This document shows positions 1-9,131 of a stretch of 64,000 nucleotides of DNA, piece after piece. Position numbers and translations under genes: made by a program. The stretch is from RZZS01 sp964491785 (lineage in GTDB: Bacteria > Pseudomonadota > Alphaproteobacteria > Micavibrionales > Micavibrionaceae), in NCBI GenBank assembly GCA_964491785.1, contig CAZBGS010000002.1, positions 310,001-374,000 of the forward strand. The letters are read 5' to 3'. The notes under the pieces are model-generated. The model saw nothing but the letters and a program-made list of their open reading frames with translations. It ran no database searches and had not been told where the DNA came from. The first letter of the stretch is position 1; each line of letters starts with the position of its first letter.

Positions 1-1
1 G

Positions 2-1408
2 ACGGTGACGCTTGCGGATCTTTACGGGATCGCAGCGGCGATGACGCGCAAGTACCGCAACGACGGATATGTGCTGACCCAGGTTGTGGTGCCGCCACAA
101 ACGATCGAGAGCGGAACTGCGAAAATTCAGGTTGTAGAAGGATATATTGACCGGGTAAACGTCCAGGGCGCCGCCGGCAAGGCCGACGAGATAATCCGAA
201 GCTATGCGGCTCAGATACAAAACGACAACAGGGCGCTCAACGTAAAACAGCTTGAACGCGCCCTGCTGCTGATAAACGACCTCCCGGGCGTCAAGGCGAG
301 AAGCGTTCTTAGCCCCTCGCCCGACAATGTCGGAGCGGCAAATCTCACAATCTTCGTGGAGCGCAATCCTTTTGATGCCATGATTGCCATAGACAATTAC
401 GGCAGCCGCTATCTCGGGCCGGTACAGCTTACCGGCGCGGTATCGCTCAACAACTATTTCTTCGACCAGAACGAGCGGATCACCCTGCAGACCGCAATCG
501 CTCCTGACCCTGGCAGCGGTATAGAGATGGCCTATGTTTCAGCATCTTACGCGCAGCCCGTATGGGATCAGGGTACGATTCTTGAATTCCTGATCAGTGC
601 TAACGCCACCAACCCAGGCTATGATCTGGATCAATTTGATGTTAAAGGGAAATCGCGTCTTTACAGCGTCAAGGTGGAGCATCCTTTCATCCGTACCAGA
701 GAGCTTAACCTGTTCGGCAGGGCGCTGTTCGACTGGCGGGACGTGGAAAGCCGCAACAATATCGAGATTACCAGAGAGGATCGCATCCGGGCACTGAGGG
801 CAGGAGGCAGAATGGATTTTCTTGATACATTCCTCGGCGTTGGCGTCAACTCGCTGGATGTCGAATTCGCGAGAGGTCTTGAGATCTTCGGCGCGGACGT
901 CGATAACCGCGCGACTTTAAGCCGCCCCGATGCCGATCTCAATTTCTTCAAGATGGAACTTGAGTATCAGCGTCTACAGCGCATGACCAGCAATATCAAC
1001 CTGCTAATTGGCGTTCGCGGCCAGTGGTCGAAAGACGCGCTGCTGTCGTCGGAGGAATTCGGCGTTGGCGGAATCAATCTCGGGCGGGCGTTCGATCCTT
1101 CGGAAATCGTCGGTGACGACGGGATTGCCGGCAAGATAGAGCTGCAATGGAACCGTCCGGTCGAATGGTCGCTGGTGCAGGATTATCAGGTGTTCGGTTT
1201 CTTCGACGCCGGGCGCGTCTGGAACGACGATGCAACGTCAACCGATCTTGACAGGGAATCGGCCACATCGGCAGGTTTCGGAGTTCGTACCGAATTCATG
1301 GAGCGCACTTCGGCGGATCTCACGGTCGCTTTCCCGCTCAACCGCGACGTCCAGACCCAGCAAGACAGAGACCCGAGAGTTTATTTCGGCCTGAGCCGCA
1401 GGTTCTAG
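2..1408 (+). CDS. Two-partner secretion translocator, ShlB/FhaC/HecB (TpsB) family, 5'-truncated by the window
   Basis: Outer-membrane protein expected to export a large TpsA partner (adhesin, hemolysin or similar). The reading frame is open to the window edge and no signal peptide is visible, so the true start lies upstream; a GTG at base 5 is only an internal codon. The first ~110 residues look like POTRA sequence (QVVVPP, VVEGYIDRV, then LERALLLINDLPGV). From about residue 115 there are alternating beta-barrel strands, and the protein ends in phenylalanine (LSRRF), as outer-membrane barrels do. The L6-loop motif, usually VRGY/F, seems to be LGRAF (about residue 360), followed by GDDG. No TpsA gene lies downstream, so it is probably upstream of the window. 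Family call is firm; the cargo is unknown. Confidence 0.85.
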   Translation, partial: TVTLADLYGIAAAMTRKYRNDGYVLTQVVVPPQTIESGTAKIQVVEGYIDRVNVQGAAGKADEIIRSYAAQIQNDNRALNVKQLERALLLINDLPGVKARSVLSPSPDNVGAANLTIFVERNPFDAMIAIDNYGSRYLGPVQLTGAVSLNNYFFDQNERITLQTAIAPDPGSGIEMAYVSASYAQPVWDQGTILEFLISANATNPGYDLDQFDVKGKSRLYSVKVEHPFIRTRELNLFGRALFDWRDVESRNNIEITREDRIRALRAGGRMDFLDTFLGVGVNSLDVEFARGLEIFGADVDNRATLSRPDADLNFFKMELEYQRLQRMTSNINLLIGVRGQWSKDALLSSEEFGVGGINLGRAFDPSEIVGDDGIAGKIELQWNRPVEWSLVQDYQVFGFFDAGRVWNDDATSTDLDRESATSAGFGVRTEFMERTSADLTVAFPLNRDVQTQQDRDPRVYFGLSRRF

Positions 1409-1455
1409 CCGATTACCTTACAGAGAGGGTCTTGAACGATCAGGTTAATCACGCC

Positions 1456-1477
1456 ATGCCCGCCTCGTTGCGGGCAT
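1456..1477. terminator. Hairpin between convergent tpsB and fadD
   Basis: A perfect 8-bp inverted repeat (ATGCCCGC / GCGGGCAT) with a 6-base loop lies between two convergent stop codons. Outer CGCC and GGCG could extend the stem past a mismatch. There is no clear T-run on either side, so it is a terminator-like or transcript-end-protecting hairpin rather than a textbook terminator. Confidence 0.5.
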
Positions 1478-1486
1478 CTGGCGAAA

Positions 1487-3187
1487 TCAGGCGCTCCCCT
1501 TCAACTTCCCACTTTCTTCTTCAAGTAGATCCTTGCGGGAGAGTTTGCCGATCATGGTTTTGGGGAGGGGTTGTTTCCGGAATTCGATTGCCCTTGGCAT
1601 TTCCATCGGCGACAGCTTGTCTTTCAGGAATTCGCGCAAGTCCTCGGCGGCTAGAGTCCTGCCCTCCTTGCATTTGATCCATGCCTTGACTATTTCGCCG
1701 CGCATGGCGTCGGGTATTCCGGCGACGACGCACTCCTCGACGCTCGGGTGCAGATAGACAGCTTCCTCGACATTGCGCGGATACACGTTATAGCCGTTGG
1801 TGATGATTAGGTCTTTGATACGGTCGACGATGTAGACGTATCCGTCTTCGTCCATGATCGCGATATCGCCTGTATGCAAATGGCCGCCTTCAAATGCAGC
1901 CTCGCTTTCCTTTTCCCGGCGCCAGTAGCCTTTCATGACCTGCGGGCCGCGGACGCATAATTCTCCCCGGTGGCCCGGCCCCAGCAACTCGCCGGTGGTG
2001 GTATCGGCTATTTCAACTATTGTCCCCGGCAAGGGCAGGCCGATTGATCCCGGCTTGCCGCCGCTCTCCATGGGATTGACGCAGACGACGGGCGCGGCTT
2101 CGGACAGGCCGTAACCCTCCACCACCCTGCAACCGGCCAGCTTTTCAAACGAGTTTTTTACCTCGGCCGGGAGCGATGCGCCGCCTGACACGCAAAACTT
2201 CAGCGAGCTTAAATCGTATTTCCGGGTACCAGGATAATTGAGGATGGCGTTATAGATTGCCGGTACGGCCGGGAAGTATTGCGGTTTGTGGCGGTGGATC
2301 AGCTCCAGCGTCTGCTTCAGGTTAAAGCGGGGAATGGTGATAATCTCCAGCCCTTTCCTGACGCTCATGTTCATTATCGCGGTCATGGCGAAGGCGTGGA
2401 AAAAGGGCAAAACGGCAAGCATCTTTTCCTCGCCTTCGATGGCGTCCGGAAACCACAGATGGCTTTGCTCGGTATTTGCGGTTATGTTGGCGTGGGTCAG
2501 CATTGCGCCTTTGGGAATCCCTGTGGTTCCTCCGGTATACTGGAGAACCGCCACGTCGTTTGCCGGATCGATTTCCACCGGATAGGGACGGCCGTCGTTC
2601 TGCAACAATTCGTCAAAGCCGATAACCCTGGAATCCTGTTTTACCCTTGCGATTTCTCCATTTTTGGCAATTTTGAAAAGCAGATCCTTATAAAGAGGCA
2701 GCGAACCGGAGAAATTGCAGACGATCAGGCGTTCAAGACCGGTCGAATGCAGCATTTTTACTGACTTGTCGAAAGTAAGTTTGAGGTCGGTGGTAATAAT
2801 CGCCCGGCATCCGGAATCCTCGACGAGATGTTCCAGCTCCCTTTGCGCGTATAGCGGATTGATGTTTACGGTTATCGCTCCGATCCGGGCTAGAGCGAAA
2901 TAGGCGATAAGGTAATATGGCGTGTTGGGGAGCATCAGGCCGACCCTGTCGCCCTTTTTGATGGAGATACGCTGTTGCAGCCCCTTGGCGAACCTAGCGC
3001 TATGCTCGTCGATCTGCCGCCAGGTATATTTTCTGCCAAGAAAATCCATGGCGGGGCGAGAGGGATATTTTTTGCTGGTTGCTTCAAGTACGCGATACAC
3101 CTCTACCGCCCTGATTTCGGCGTTCCAGCCGACAGAGGAAGGGTATGATTTAAACCATGGCTGTGCAGCGCTTTGCAATTCCTGCAT
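1487..3187 (-). CDS. fadD: Long-chain fatty acid--CoA ligase (AMP-forming)
   Basis: Activates fatty acids to acyl-CoA through an acyl-adenylate, for beta-oxidation or lipid remodelling at the inner membrane face. The 566 residues match the usual FadD length. Visible motifs: the phosphate-binding loop YTGGTTGIPKG at about 217-227, GYGLSEA at about 358-364, HTGDIA, and the fatty-acyl-CoA synthetase signature around YIVDRIKDLI with NGYNVYP, followed by a C-terminal lid domain with the conserved lysine region (PKTMIGKLSRK). It is a single gene, convergent with the translocator gene and divergent from the cold-shock gene. The exact chain-length preference cannot be read from the sequence. Confidence 0.93.
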   Translation of the reverse strand: MQELQSAAQPWFKSYPSSVGWNAEIRAVEVYRVLEATSKKYPSRPAMDFLGRKYTWRQIDEHSARFAKGLQQRISIKKGDRVGLMLPNTPYYLIAYFALARIGAITVNINPLYAQRELEHLVEDSGCRAIITTDLKLTFDKSVKMLHSTGLERLIVCNFSGSLPLYKDLLFKIAKNGEIARVKQDSRVIGFDELLQNDGRPYPVEIDPANDVAVLQYTGGTTGIPKGAMLTHANITANTEQSHLWFPDAIEGEEKMLAVLPFFHAFAMTAIMNMSVRKGLEIITIPRFNLKQTLELIHRHKPQYFPAVPAIYNAILNYPGTRKYDLSSLKFCVSGGASLPAEVKNSFEKLAGCRVVEGYGLSEAAPVVCVNPMESGGKPGSIGLPLPGTIVEIADTTTGELLGPGHRGELCVRGPQVMKGYWRREKESEAAFEGGHLHTGDIAIMDEDGYVYIVDRIKDLIITNGYNVYPRNVEEAVYLHPSVEECVVAGIPDAMRGEIVKAWIKCKEGRTLAAEDLREFLKDKLSPMEMPRAIEFRKQPLPKTMIGKLSRKDLLEEESGKLKGSA

Positions 3188-3363
3188 AATCCTTACTAAC
3201 CTAACGCATTTTCTTTCCTTGCCAACTTCCGGATGATATATTCAATATTTCTAATATACGTTGATTATGAGAAATATTGCAAAAAATACTGGAAAAAAGG
3301 CAATATTTAGGCATATTCTGAAATAATTATGAAGGAAATATATTGTTTGTTTAAGGTATTAAA

Positions 3364-3888
3364 TTGGAAGAAAATACTATTTCCGCCCCTGAAATAGAAA
3401 AGCCTGAAGAAGGAGAATCCGTCAGGGCACAGTTAAAATGGTTTAACACAACCAAAGGTTTTGGCTTCCTTGTCCCTCTTGGCACCAATATCGATGCGTT
3501 CGTCCATATTACCACTTTGCAACAGGCCGGGCTTGCAATTCTCGGCGAAGGTGCAATTGTCGAATGCAGGATCAAGGGGGGGCCCAAGGGTCATCAGGTG
3601 CTCAAAATCACTGAGGTGATCGATAGCGGCAGGGAGTCTTCTTTGCTGGTCGATGGCGAAATCGATGCCAGTCTTATCAGAATCACCGGGACGGTTAAGT
3701 GGTACAAGCCGGACAAGGGTTTCGGATTTATAATCCCGGACGATGGTCTTAAGGATGTCTTTGTGCACAAAAGCTGTCTCGATCGCTCTGGAATCGGCAG
3801 GCTTGCTCCCGGCGAGAAAGTGGCGATCATGGTTCAGGAAGTCGACAAGGGGCGCGAGGCGATCAGGATTTCGCTGTCCGACGAATAA
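3364..3888 (+). CDS. Tandem cold-shock-domain protein
   Basis: Single-stranded nucleic-acid binding protein with two cold-shock domains in one 174-residue chain: the first at about 23-85 (KWFNTTKGFGF, then DAFVH) and the second at about 108-170 (KWYKPDKGFGF, then DVFVH). Both keep RNP1-type KGFGF and RNP2-type FVH motifs. The two-domain form of about this size is typical of alphaproteobacteria, in place of the 70-residue CspA. The start is a TTG with AAGG 7-8 bases upstream; no ATG fits better. The 176-bp leader (3188-3363) is strongly AT-rich and repeats a CAATATTT / AAATATTG motif, so a structured or regulated leader is possible. The 3' end overlaps the RND permease gene by 26 bp (convergent). 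Confidence 0.93.
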   Translation: MEENTISAPEIEKPEEGESVRAQLKWFNTTKGFGFLVPLGTNIDAFVHITTLQQAGLAILGEGAIVECRIKGGPKGHQVLKITEVIDSGRESSLLVDGEIDASLIRITGTVKWYKPDKGFGFIIPDDGLKDVFVHKSCLDRSGIGRLAPGEKVAIMVQEVDKGREAIRISLSDE

Positions 3889-6800
3889 GCATCTTCAGTC
3901 TGGAACCGGCGCGTGATCTGAATGTGTCAATTCCATCGGCGAGATTCTCCCGGAACATAAGGGCTGCCGGAGTGACTATCAGGGTAAGCACCGTGGAAAA
4001 AGTCAGTCCGGAGACGACTGCCGTGGAAAGCTGCACCCACCACTGGGTCGAGGGGGCACCGACAGAAATCTCCCTTGATACGAAGTCGATATTCAGCTGC
4101 AGCACCATCGGCATCAGGCCAACCACAGTGGTAACCGTCGTTAGCAGAACCGGCCTCAGTCGCTGCGCGCCGGTTCTTAGAATCGTGTCCTTTCTGCTGA
4201 AATCGAAGTTATCGCGCAGATAGTCGAAAGTATCGATAAGGACGATATTGTTATTGACGATGATCCCGGCCAGGGCGATGACCCCTACCCCGCTCATGAT
4301 GATACCAAAGGGCTGCCCGGTTATCAGCAGGCCGATCATCACCCCGATCGTAGACATGATCACCGCGGAGAGAATCAGGAGGGCGCTGTAGAAGCTGTTG
4401 AACTGGGTAACGAGGATTATCGCCATAATGAAAATGGCCACGACAAAGGCCTTCATTAAAAATTCCTGCGATTCTTTCTGATCCTCGTCCTGGCCGCGGA
4501 AAGTTATTTCTATCGACGGATCGAGTTCGGATCGGTGGCTTTCGATCCATGATCTTACGTCGTTAACCCTCTCTGAAACATTGGCTCCCGGCATGACGTC
4601 GGCCTTGACCGTCATGATCCGCTTCTGGTTGGAGCGGTTGATTACCCCTTGCGCAGGCTTGGGGACGCGCTCGACGAAGTTGCTGATGGGGACGGGCCCG
4701 GCGGGAGTGGTTATCCTGACGCGATCCAGACGGTCGAGAGTACGCGCATCGATATCATGACGCAGGACTATATCGATCTCGTCGTCGCTATCGTCGGGAC
4801 GGTACTGTGCGATCATCAGGCCGTTGGTCACCATTCTGACGTAGTAGCCGATAAGAGTGATATCGATGCCGAATTTGGCGGCCTGCGGTCTGTCGACCTG
4901 AAGCGACCATTCTATTCCGGGAAGCGGACGGCTGTCCTCGATGTCCCTGAATCCCCCAAGCTCGTCCAGGCCGCGACGAACGACTCTTACCGCGTCGCCA
5001 AGCTTTTCAGGCTGGCGCGAGGCAAGCTGGATCTGGACGTCCTTCCCTGTGGGCGGGCCTTCTTCCTGTTCTCTGGGCTCGACGATAATGCCGGCTATGT
5101 TTTCCGTGCGCTCGCGGATTTCAGCGAGAATAGCGCCTGCCGGTCGCCGCTGATCCCAGTCGAGCAGCTGGATGCGGATCTGGCCTATGACGTCTTCGGA
5201 TATTTCGCTGTTGCCGCGGTCGGTTCCGGTTCGGGTATAAACTGTCTCTATACCTTCGACGTCAAGGATTTTGCTTTCCACTTCCCTGACCAGTTGATCC
5301 TGCTCGTAAATCGAAAGGTTGCCCCTGGCATGAACCAGAATGGAGGCGACTTCAGGCTCGATGTCTGGAAAGAACTCCACGCCCTTGCCGAACCTGAAAT
5401 AGGCCACCTGAGCCAGCACCAGCATGAGCAGCGCGGCAAGCAGCACCTTGCCCGGATTTCTCAGCGCCTTGTCGAGGACGTGGACATACCATCCGGTGAA
5501 TCCTTTTATCTGCATAACGTCGCCATGCTCGGCTGCGGCCAGCATCTTCATGGTCGCGGAATCGCTAGCGGCTCCGGGCTTGCCGATCAGTGCGCCAAGG
5601 GTCGGAACAAAGATCATCGCCATGAATAGCGAGGAAGCGAGAACGGCGATCAGGGTAAGGGGCAGATATTTCATAAATTCCCCTACGATATCAGGCCAGA
5701 AGAGCAGCGGCGCAAATGCCGCCAGCGTGGTGGCGGTCGAGGAGATAATCGGCCATGCCATTCTTTTGGCCGCCGCTCCAAAGGCTTCCTTTCTCGGTAG
5801 TCCCTCGGCCATCTTGCGGTCGGCGAATTCGACGACGACTATCGCCCCGTCGACCAGCATCCCGACCGACAGGATCAGGGCGAACAGCACCACGACGTTA
5901 ACCGTAAGGCCCATTGCGTAAAGAACCAGAATGCCGCTCAGGAAGGCGCCCGGAATCGCCACACCGACCAGTGCCGAGGCCCGCAGGCCCAGGGCGGAGA
6001 CGATGACTATCATCACCAGAAGGATGGCGCTTATCATGTTGTTTTCAAGATCGAGCAGCATGGTTCTTATATGTTTGGACTCATCCTGGGTATAGGTGAC
6101 CTCGACGGAATCAGGCCAGGACTTGCGCTCCTGCTCGACGACCGAACGCACAGCCTCGATGGTGTCGATGATGTTCTCTCCGCTCCGTTTCACGACTTCG
6201 AGGGCTATGGCGCGCTCGCCGTTAAGACGCGCAAAGCTTTCCGGATCCTTGAAGGTGCGGCGAATTCCGGCGATATCGCTGACCTTGATAGCGGAGTCCC
6301 CGGATACGCGGATCGGCATATTCATTATATCGGCGACAGTTTCAAACAGTCCCGGAACCTCGATGGCGAAACGTCCGGCTCCGGTGTCGAGATTGCCTGC
6401 GGCTACGAGGCGGTTGGAGCGCTGGAAGAAACCGAGGATGTCCTCTCCCTGCAATTCATAACTTTCAATCAGTTCTGGATCGATCAGGATTTCAACCAGT
6501 TCCTCGCGGTCACCGGCGATATTGACCTCAAGCACCGAAGGTATGGCCTCGATCTTGTCCTCAAGGTTTCGGGAGAGGCTCAGCAGGGTTCTTTCGGGAA
6601 CATCCCCGGAGAGCATCACCACCAGAACCGGGAACAGGCTGAAATTTACTTCGGTGACTTTCGGTTCGCCATCCAGAGAGTCCGGGAGCTCCGGCCTTGC
6701 CTGATCCACCGCCTTCTGGACGTCGTCGATGGCCTTGTCCTTGTTGAAGCCGGCCTGAAATTCGAGAAGGACGTAGCCGCCGCCCTGATAGGCTGTCGAC

Positions 6801-7048
6801 TTCATTTCCTTGATACCCTCGACCGTGGCCAGTTGCTGTTCTAGCGGCCTTAGCAGCAGTCTTTCCGCATCTCCCGGAGAAATGCCCTCAACGTTCGCGG
6901 AGACATAGATCTGCGGAATGTCGATATCGGGGGAAGATTCCTTGGGAATCGTCATGTAAGCGTAAGTGCCTGCGATCAGGAGCAAAGCCAGCGCCAGCAG
7001 AACCGTCCTGCTATGACTCAGGGAAGCGTCGATTAGTGGCCTGATCAC
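3863..7048 (-). CDS. RND efflux permease (HAE1/AcrB superfamily)
   Basis: Inner-membrane proton-driven transporter of a tripartite efflux pump. The 1061-residue length, one N-terminal helix (about 14-32), a large periplasmic loop, a helix block at about 335-480, a second loop and a C-terminal helix block match the family. In TM4 the AcrB pair Asp-Asp is VDG (MLVDGAIVVVEF): one Asp is kept and the second is Gly. In TM10 the AcrB relay Lys position reads NNNIVLID instead of KNA. The start is a GTG overlapping the stop of the adaptor gene as GTGA, so the two are translationally coupled. No outer-membrane factor gene lies nearby. Substrate unknown. Confidence 0.92.
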   Translation of the reverse strand: MIRPLIDASLSHSRTVLLALALLLIAGTYAYMTIPKESSPDIDIPQIYVSANVEGISPGDAERLLLRPLEQQLATVEGIKEMKSTAYQGGGYVLLEFQAGFNKDKAIDDVQKAVDQARPELPDSLDGEPKVTEVNFSLFPVLVVMLSGDVPERTLLSLSRNLEDKIEAIPSVLEVNIAGDREELVEILIDPELIESYELQGEDILGFFQRSNRLVAAGNLDTGAGRFAIEVPGLFETVADIMNMPIRVSGDSAIKVSDIAGIRRTFKDPESFARLNGERAIALEVVKRSGENIIDTIEAVRSVVEQERKSWPDSVEVTYTQDESKHIRTMLLDLENNMISAILLVMIVIVSALGLRASALVGVAIPGAFLSGILVLYAMGLTVNVVVLFALILSVGMLVDGAIVVVEFADRKMAEGLPRKEAFGAAAKRMAWPIISSTATTLAAFAPLLFWPDIVGEFMKYLPLTLIAVLASSLFMAMIFVPTLGALIGKPGAASDSATMKMLAAAEHGDVMQIKGFTGWYVHVLDKALRNPGKVLLAALLMLVLAQVAYFRFGKGVEFFPDIEPEVASILVHARGNLSIYEQDQLVREVESKILDVEGIETVYTRTGTDRGNSEISEDVIGQIRIQLLDWDQRRPAGAILAEIRERTENIAGIIVEPREQEEGPPTGKDVQIQLASRQPEKLGDAVRVVRRGLDELGGFRDIEDSRPLPGIEWSLQVDRPQAAKFGIDITLIGYYVRMVTNGLMIAQYRPDDSDDEIDIVLRHDIDARTLDRLDRVRITTPAGPVPISNFVERVPKPAQGVINRSNQKRIMTVKADVMPGANVSERVNDVRSWIESHRSELDPSIEITFRGQDEDQKESQEFLMKAFVVAIFIMAIILVTQFNSFYSALLILSAVIMSTIGVMIGLLITGQPFGIIMSGVGVIALAGIIVNNNIVLIDTFDYLRDNFDFSRKDTILRTGAQRLRPVLLTTVTTVVGLMPMVLQLNIDFVSREISVGAPSTQWWVQLSTAVVSGLTFSTVLTLIVTPAALMFRENLADGIDTFRSRAGSRLKMLIRRTAKS

Positions 7049-8136
7049 AAAAGCCCCTCCCGTTCCGAGGCGACAGGTTCCACCTGCTGCCCTGGAATCA
7101 CGAATTCCTGACCCACGGATATTATTCGGGCCTTCTCGGGCAGGCCGTCCACAAGCATGTGATCCGGACGGTCAGCAATAATTTTTACAGGAATAAATTC
7201 CACCCGATTTTCGTCGTTAACGATCTTGACGCCCACCTGTCCCTTGTCGTCCAGAGAAAGAACGGAAGGCGAGATATGATGAGCCTTGGTGCCGGACAGC
7301 GGAATTCTGATTTCGGCAGTCATGCCGTCCTTGATGTAATGAGCCGGATTACTCACCGATACCACGGTTCTGAAAGTTCTCGTCATCGGATCGGCAGCGG
7401 GGGCCACGAAAGACACATTTCCTTCAGCCTCTGCACCGCCGGTGAACATTACTCTGGCGGGCAGGCCAACGCGCACGTCGATAATACTCCTCTCGGTTAC
7501 ATAGCCGACGAATTCGACCGGATCGAGATCGACTATTTTATAAAGAGGAGATCCTACTGCGACAAAGTCTCCTAGCTCGACCATCTGCTGGCTCAGGATC
7601 CCGTCGAAAGGGGCAATGATTTTAGTCTTTCCAAGGTCTATCTCCACCTGACGCAGATTGGCCAGGGCGGTCTGCAAGGATGTCTTTGCTTCGGCAAGGC
7701 GAATGCGGGTGTTAAAGCCCTTCGTTTCCAGTTCGCTTGCAGCGTTGTACTCAATTTCCCTTTGACGCACCGCGGCGCGGGCTTCTTCCACACGCTTCTC
7801 GCGGTCGCGGATTTCAAGAGTGACCAGCACGTCGCCGGTCTTGACCTGCGCCCCTTCCCTGAAAAAGACGGCATCGACCTGCCCTGCGGTTTCGGCGCGA
7901 AGCTCGACAGTGCGGGATGCCTGCGAGCGGCCAGTAACCACAACATCGTTAAAGACAGGTTTGGCCTCGGAGTTTCTGACACGAACCCTTGATATTCGTT
8001 CGCTGCGTGAATTCTGCTCCCGGACGGTCTCTTCAGCCGCCATGCCCCGGGGCTTACCCGGCACAAGCCAGCCGGACAGCATCCAGGCGCCAGCCAGAAC
8101 AACAATTATCGCCGCTGCCAGATATGAGGATTTCAT
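7045..8136 (-). CDS. RND efflux periplasmic adaptor (HlyD/MFP family)
   Basis: Membrane-fusion protein linking the RND permease to an outer-membrane channel. It has an N-terminal hydrophobic segment (about 5-25; signal anchor, no lipobox seen), a split lipoyl/barrel-sandwich domain (VELRAETAGQVDAVFFREG and later KIIAPFDGILS), an alpha-helical hairpin between them (about 110-165, rich in Glu, Arg and Ala) and a beta-barrel domain. The 363-residue length is normal. ATG start with AAGG about 6 bases upstream. First gene of a two-gene operon, overlapping the permease by 4 bp. Confidence 0.9.
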   Translation of the reverse strand: MKSSYLAAAIIVVLAGAWMLSGWLVPGKPRGMAAEETVREQNSRSERISRVRVRNSEAKPVFNDVVVTGRSQASRTVELRAETAGQVDAVFFREGAQVKTGDVLVTLEIRDREKRVEEARAAVRQREIEYNAASELETKGFNTRIRLAEAKTSLQTALANLRQVEIDLGKTKIIAPFDGILSQQMVELGDFVAVGSPLYKIVDLDPVEFVGYVTERSIIDVRVGLPARVMFTGGAEAEGNVSFVAPAADPMTRTFRTVVSVSNPAHYIKDGMTAEIRIPLSGTKAHHISPSVLSLDDKGQVGVKIVNDENRVEFIPVKIIADRPDHMLVDGLPEKARIISVGQEFVIPGQQVEPVASEREGLL

Positions 8137-8342
8137 GAAAAACCTTCGATGTACAAAGGAATATATTTTCCAATAATGGCTTTCCGCAAATTTTAGCGGA
8201 AATTACAGAGGAACATAATGGAAATATTTGTAAAAACAATCGAATTGTACACCCGAGAGAACATTTTCATGCCCCTGGCCTGACAGCTTAGGGGTTCACG
8301 TATCTTTGATCCTGGTGTTAAACCGCACAGACACGGCAAAAC

Positions 8343-8363
8343 CCCTCTCCCGCCGGGAGAGGG
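8343..8363 (-). terminator. Probable gcrA terminator hairpin, with a second hairpin alongside
   Basis: Perfect 9-bp stem CCCTCTCCC / GGGAGAGGG with a 3-base loop, about 60 bp past the gcrA stop. Read in the gcrA direction it is followed by GTTTT. A second small hairpin (CCCGC gaa GCGGG, 8369-8381) sits just before it. The rest of the 286-bp gap 8137-8422 holds the adaptor gene's promoter area and no convincing gene. The stem also resembles palindromic repeats at 19041 and 31098. Confidence 0.55.
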
Positions 8364-8422
8364 AGGCCCCCGCGAAGCGGGAGGTCAAGGAATTTCGTAG
8401 CTGGAAATCCAGGTGAAGATAG

Positions 8423-8890
8423 TTATGCTACGGCGTGCTTGACTTCCATTTCGAGGTCGCCAGAGACTTCCTTATCCTCGAAATCCTCCGCCTGAAGGGT
8501 TCTCGCCCTGCTCGGAGCCTGATATGCGGTCTTGGCATGCTCGGCGCAATAAGGCAGACCCGCAACGGCCTGACAGCCGCAGAAATGGAAATCGGGATCC
8601 TTCGGATCGCCTACCGGCCAGCGGCACATGCGTTCCCTCAGATCGGCAAGTTTGACACCGGGGGGCGGGCTTGCCTTCACCGCTTCGAGTTTTCTTTCCG
8701 GCTCGGGCGGCTTGACGTTGTCGTTTTGCTGGATGGGCGAAACCCTGTTGGAAAGCTTTAATCTGTGCGCCTTGCCGATAACAGCATTCCTGGTTACCCC
8801 GTCTCCGAGCGCTCTGGCGATTTCGGCAGCAGTCTTGCCTTCTCCCCAAAGCTGCTTTAGCAGCGCCACTCGCTCATCCGTCCAGCTCAT
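8423..8890 (-). CDS. gcrA: GcrA family cell-cycle transcriptional regulator
   Basis: Alphaproteobacterial sigma70 cofactor that activates genes whose promoters carry methylated GANTC sites (CcrM methylation). The N-terminal 45 residues show the family signature SWTDERV..LKQLW..G.TAAEIA, then TRNAVIGKAHRLKL; a Pro-rich linker follows, then the C-terminal sigma-binding part with CRWPVGDP and a Cys/His-rich stretch (FHFCG, YCAEH). The length of 155 is slightly short of Caulobacter GcrA but all blocks are present. ATG start with GGAG about 8 bases upstream. It stands alone. It is the strongest marker for the alphaproteobacterial assignment. Confidence 0.95.
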   Translation of the reverse strand: MSWTDERVALLKQLWGEGKTAAEIARALGDGVTRNAVIGKAHRLKLSNRVSPIQQNDNVKPPEPERKLEAVKASPPPGVKLADLRERMCRWPVGDPKDPDFHFCGCQAVAGLPYCAEHAKTAYQAPSRARTLQAEDFEDKEVSGDLEMEVKHAVA

Positions 8891-9043
8891 GAAGTCTCCT
8901 TCCCCACCTTAAGTCCAGAACACCGGGCCCTAACCAAATGAGGCCCCTAACCAAATCCATATACTCAATGCAACGGGGGTTAGATTATCAATGACCGATT
9001 CGGGCCGCCAGAAGCGGTGGAGAATTATCTTTCTTTATCCACA
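8891..9043 (-). promoter_or_regulatory. gcrA upstream control region: direct repeat, GANTC site, DnaA box
   Basis: The 241-bp gap between gcrA and era holds a 12-bp direct repeat CCCTAACCAAAT (8928-8939 and 8945-8956, period 17). In the gcrA direction this reads GGTTAG, close to a CtrA half-site. It also has a GATTC (GANTC) at about 8997 and a perfect DnaA box TTATCCACA at 9035-9043, next to a very AT-rich stretch. In Caulobacter, gcrA is activated by DnaA and repressed by CtrA; the layout fits that, but use of these sites is inference. Nothing else is seen up to 9131. Confidence 0.5.
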
Positions 9044-9131
9044 TTTATATCGGGAATTTTATATAATAACTGAAAAAAGTGTTTGTTGCACAGGTACTTG
9101 TGGAAAAACAGCTCTTAAGCGCGAAAAAAAC

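Noticed and set aside
1..1408. GTG at base 5 as the start of the translocator gene
   Set aside because: The frame is open upstream, there is no signal peptide, and part of the POTRA region is missing, so the gene is cut by the window edge.
4649..5629. Long frame antisense to the RND permease (326 codons)
   Set aside because: It is entirely inside the opposite strand of a clear gene and shows no domain; a shadow of the GC-rich codon pattern.
8218..8283. A 21-codon frame (ATG with AGAGGAA upstream) in the gap between gcrA and the efflux adaptor gene
   Set aside because: Very short, no repeat or conservation evidence, and it lies in the probable promoter of the adaptor gene on the other strand.
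9035..9131. DnaA box plus AT-rich stretch as a replication origin
   Set aside because: Only one perfect box and a weak second (TTTTCCACA reverse, near 9109-9117). No dnaA, parAB or hemE neighbours. A regulatory role for gcrA is simpler.
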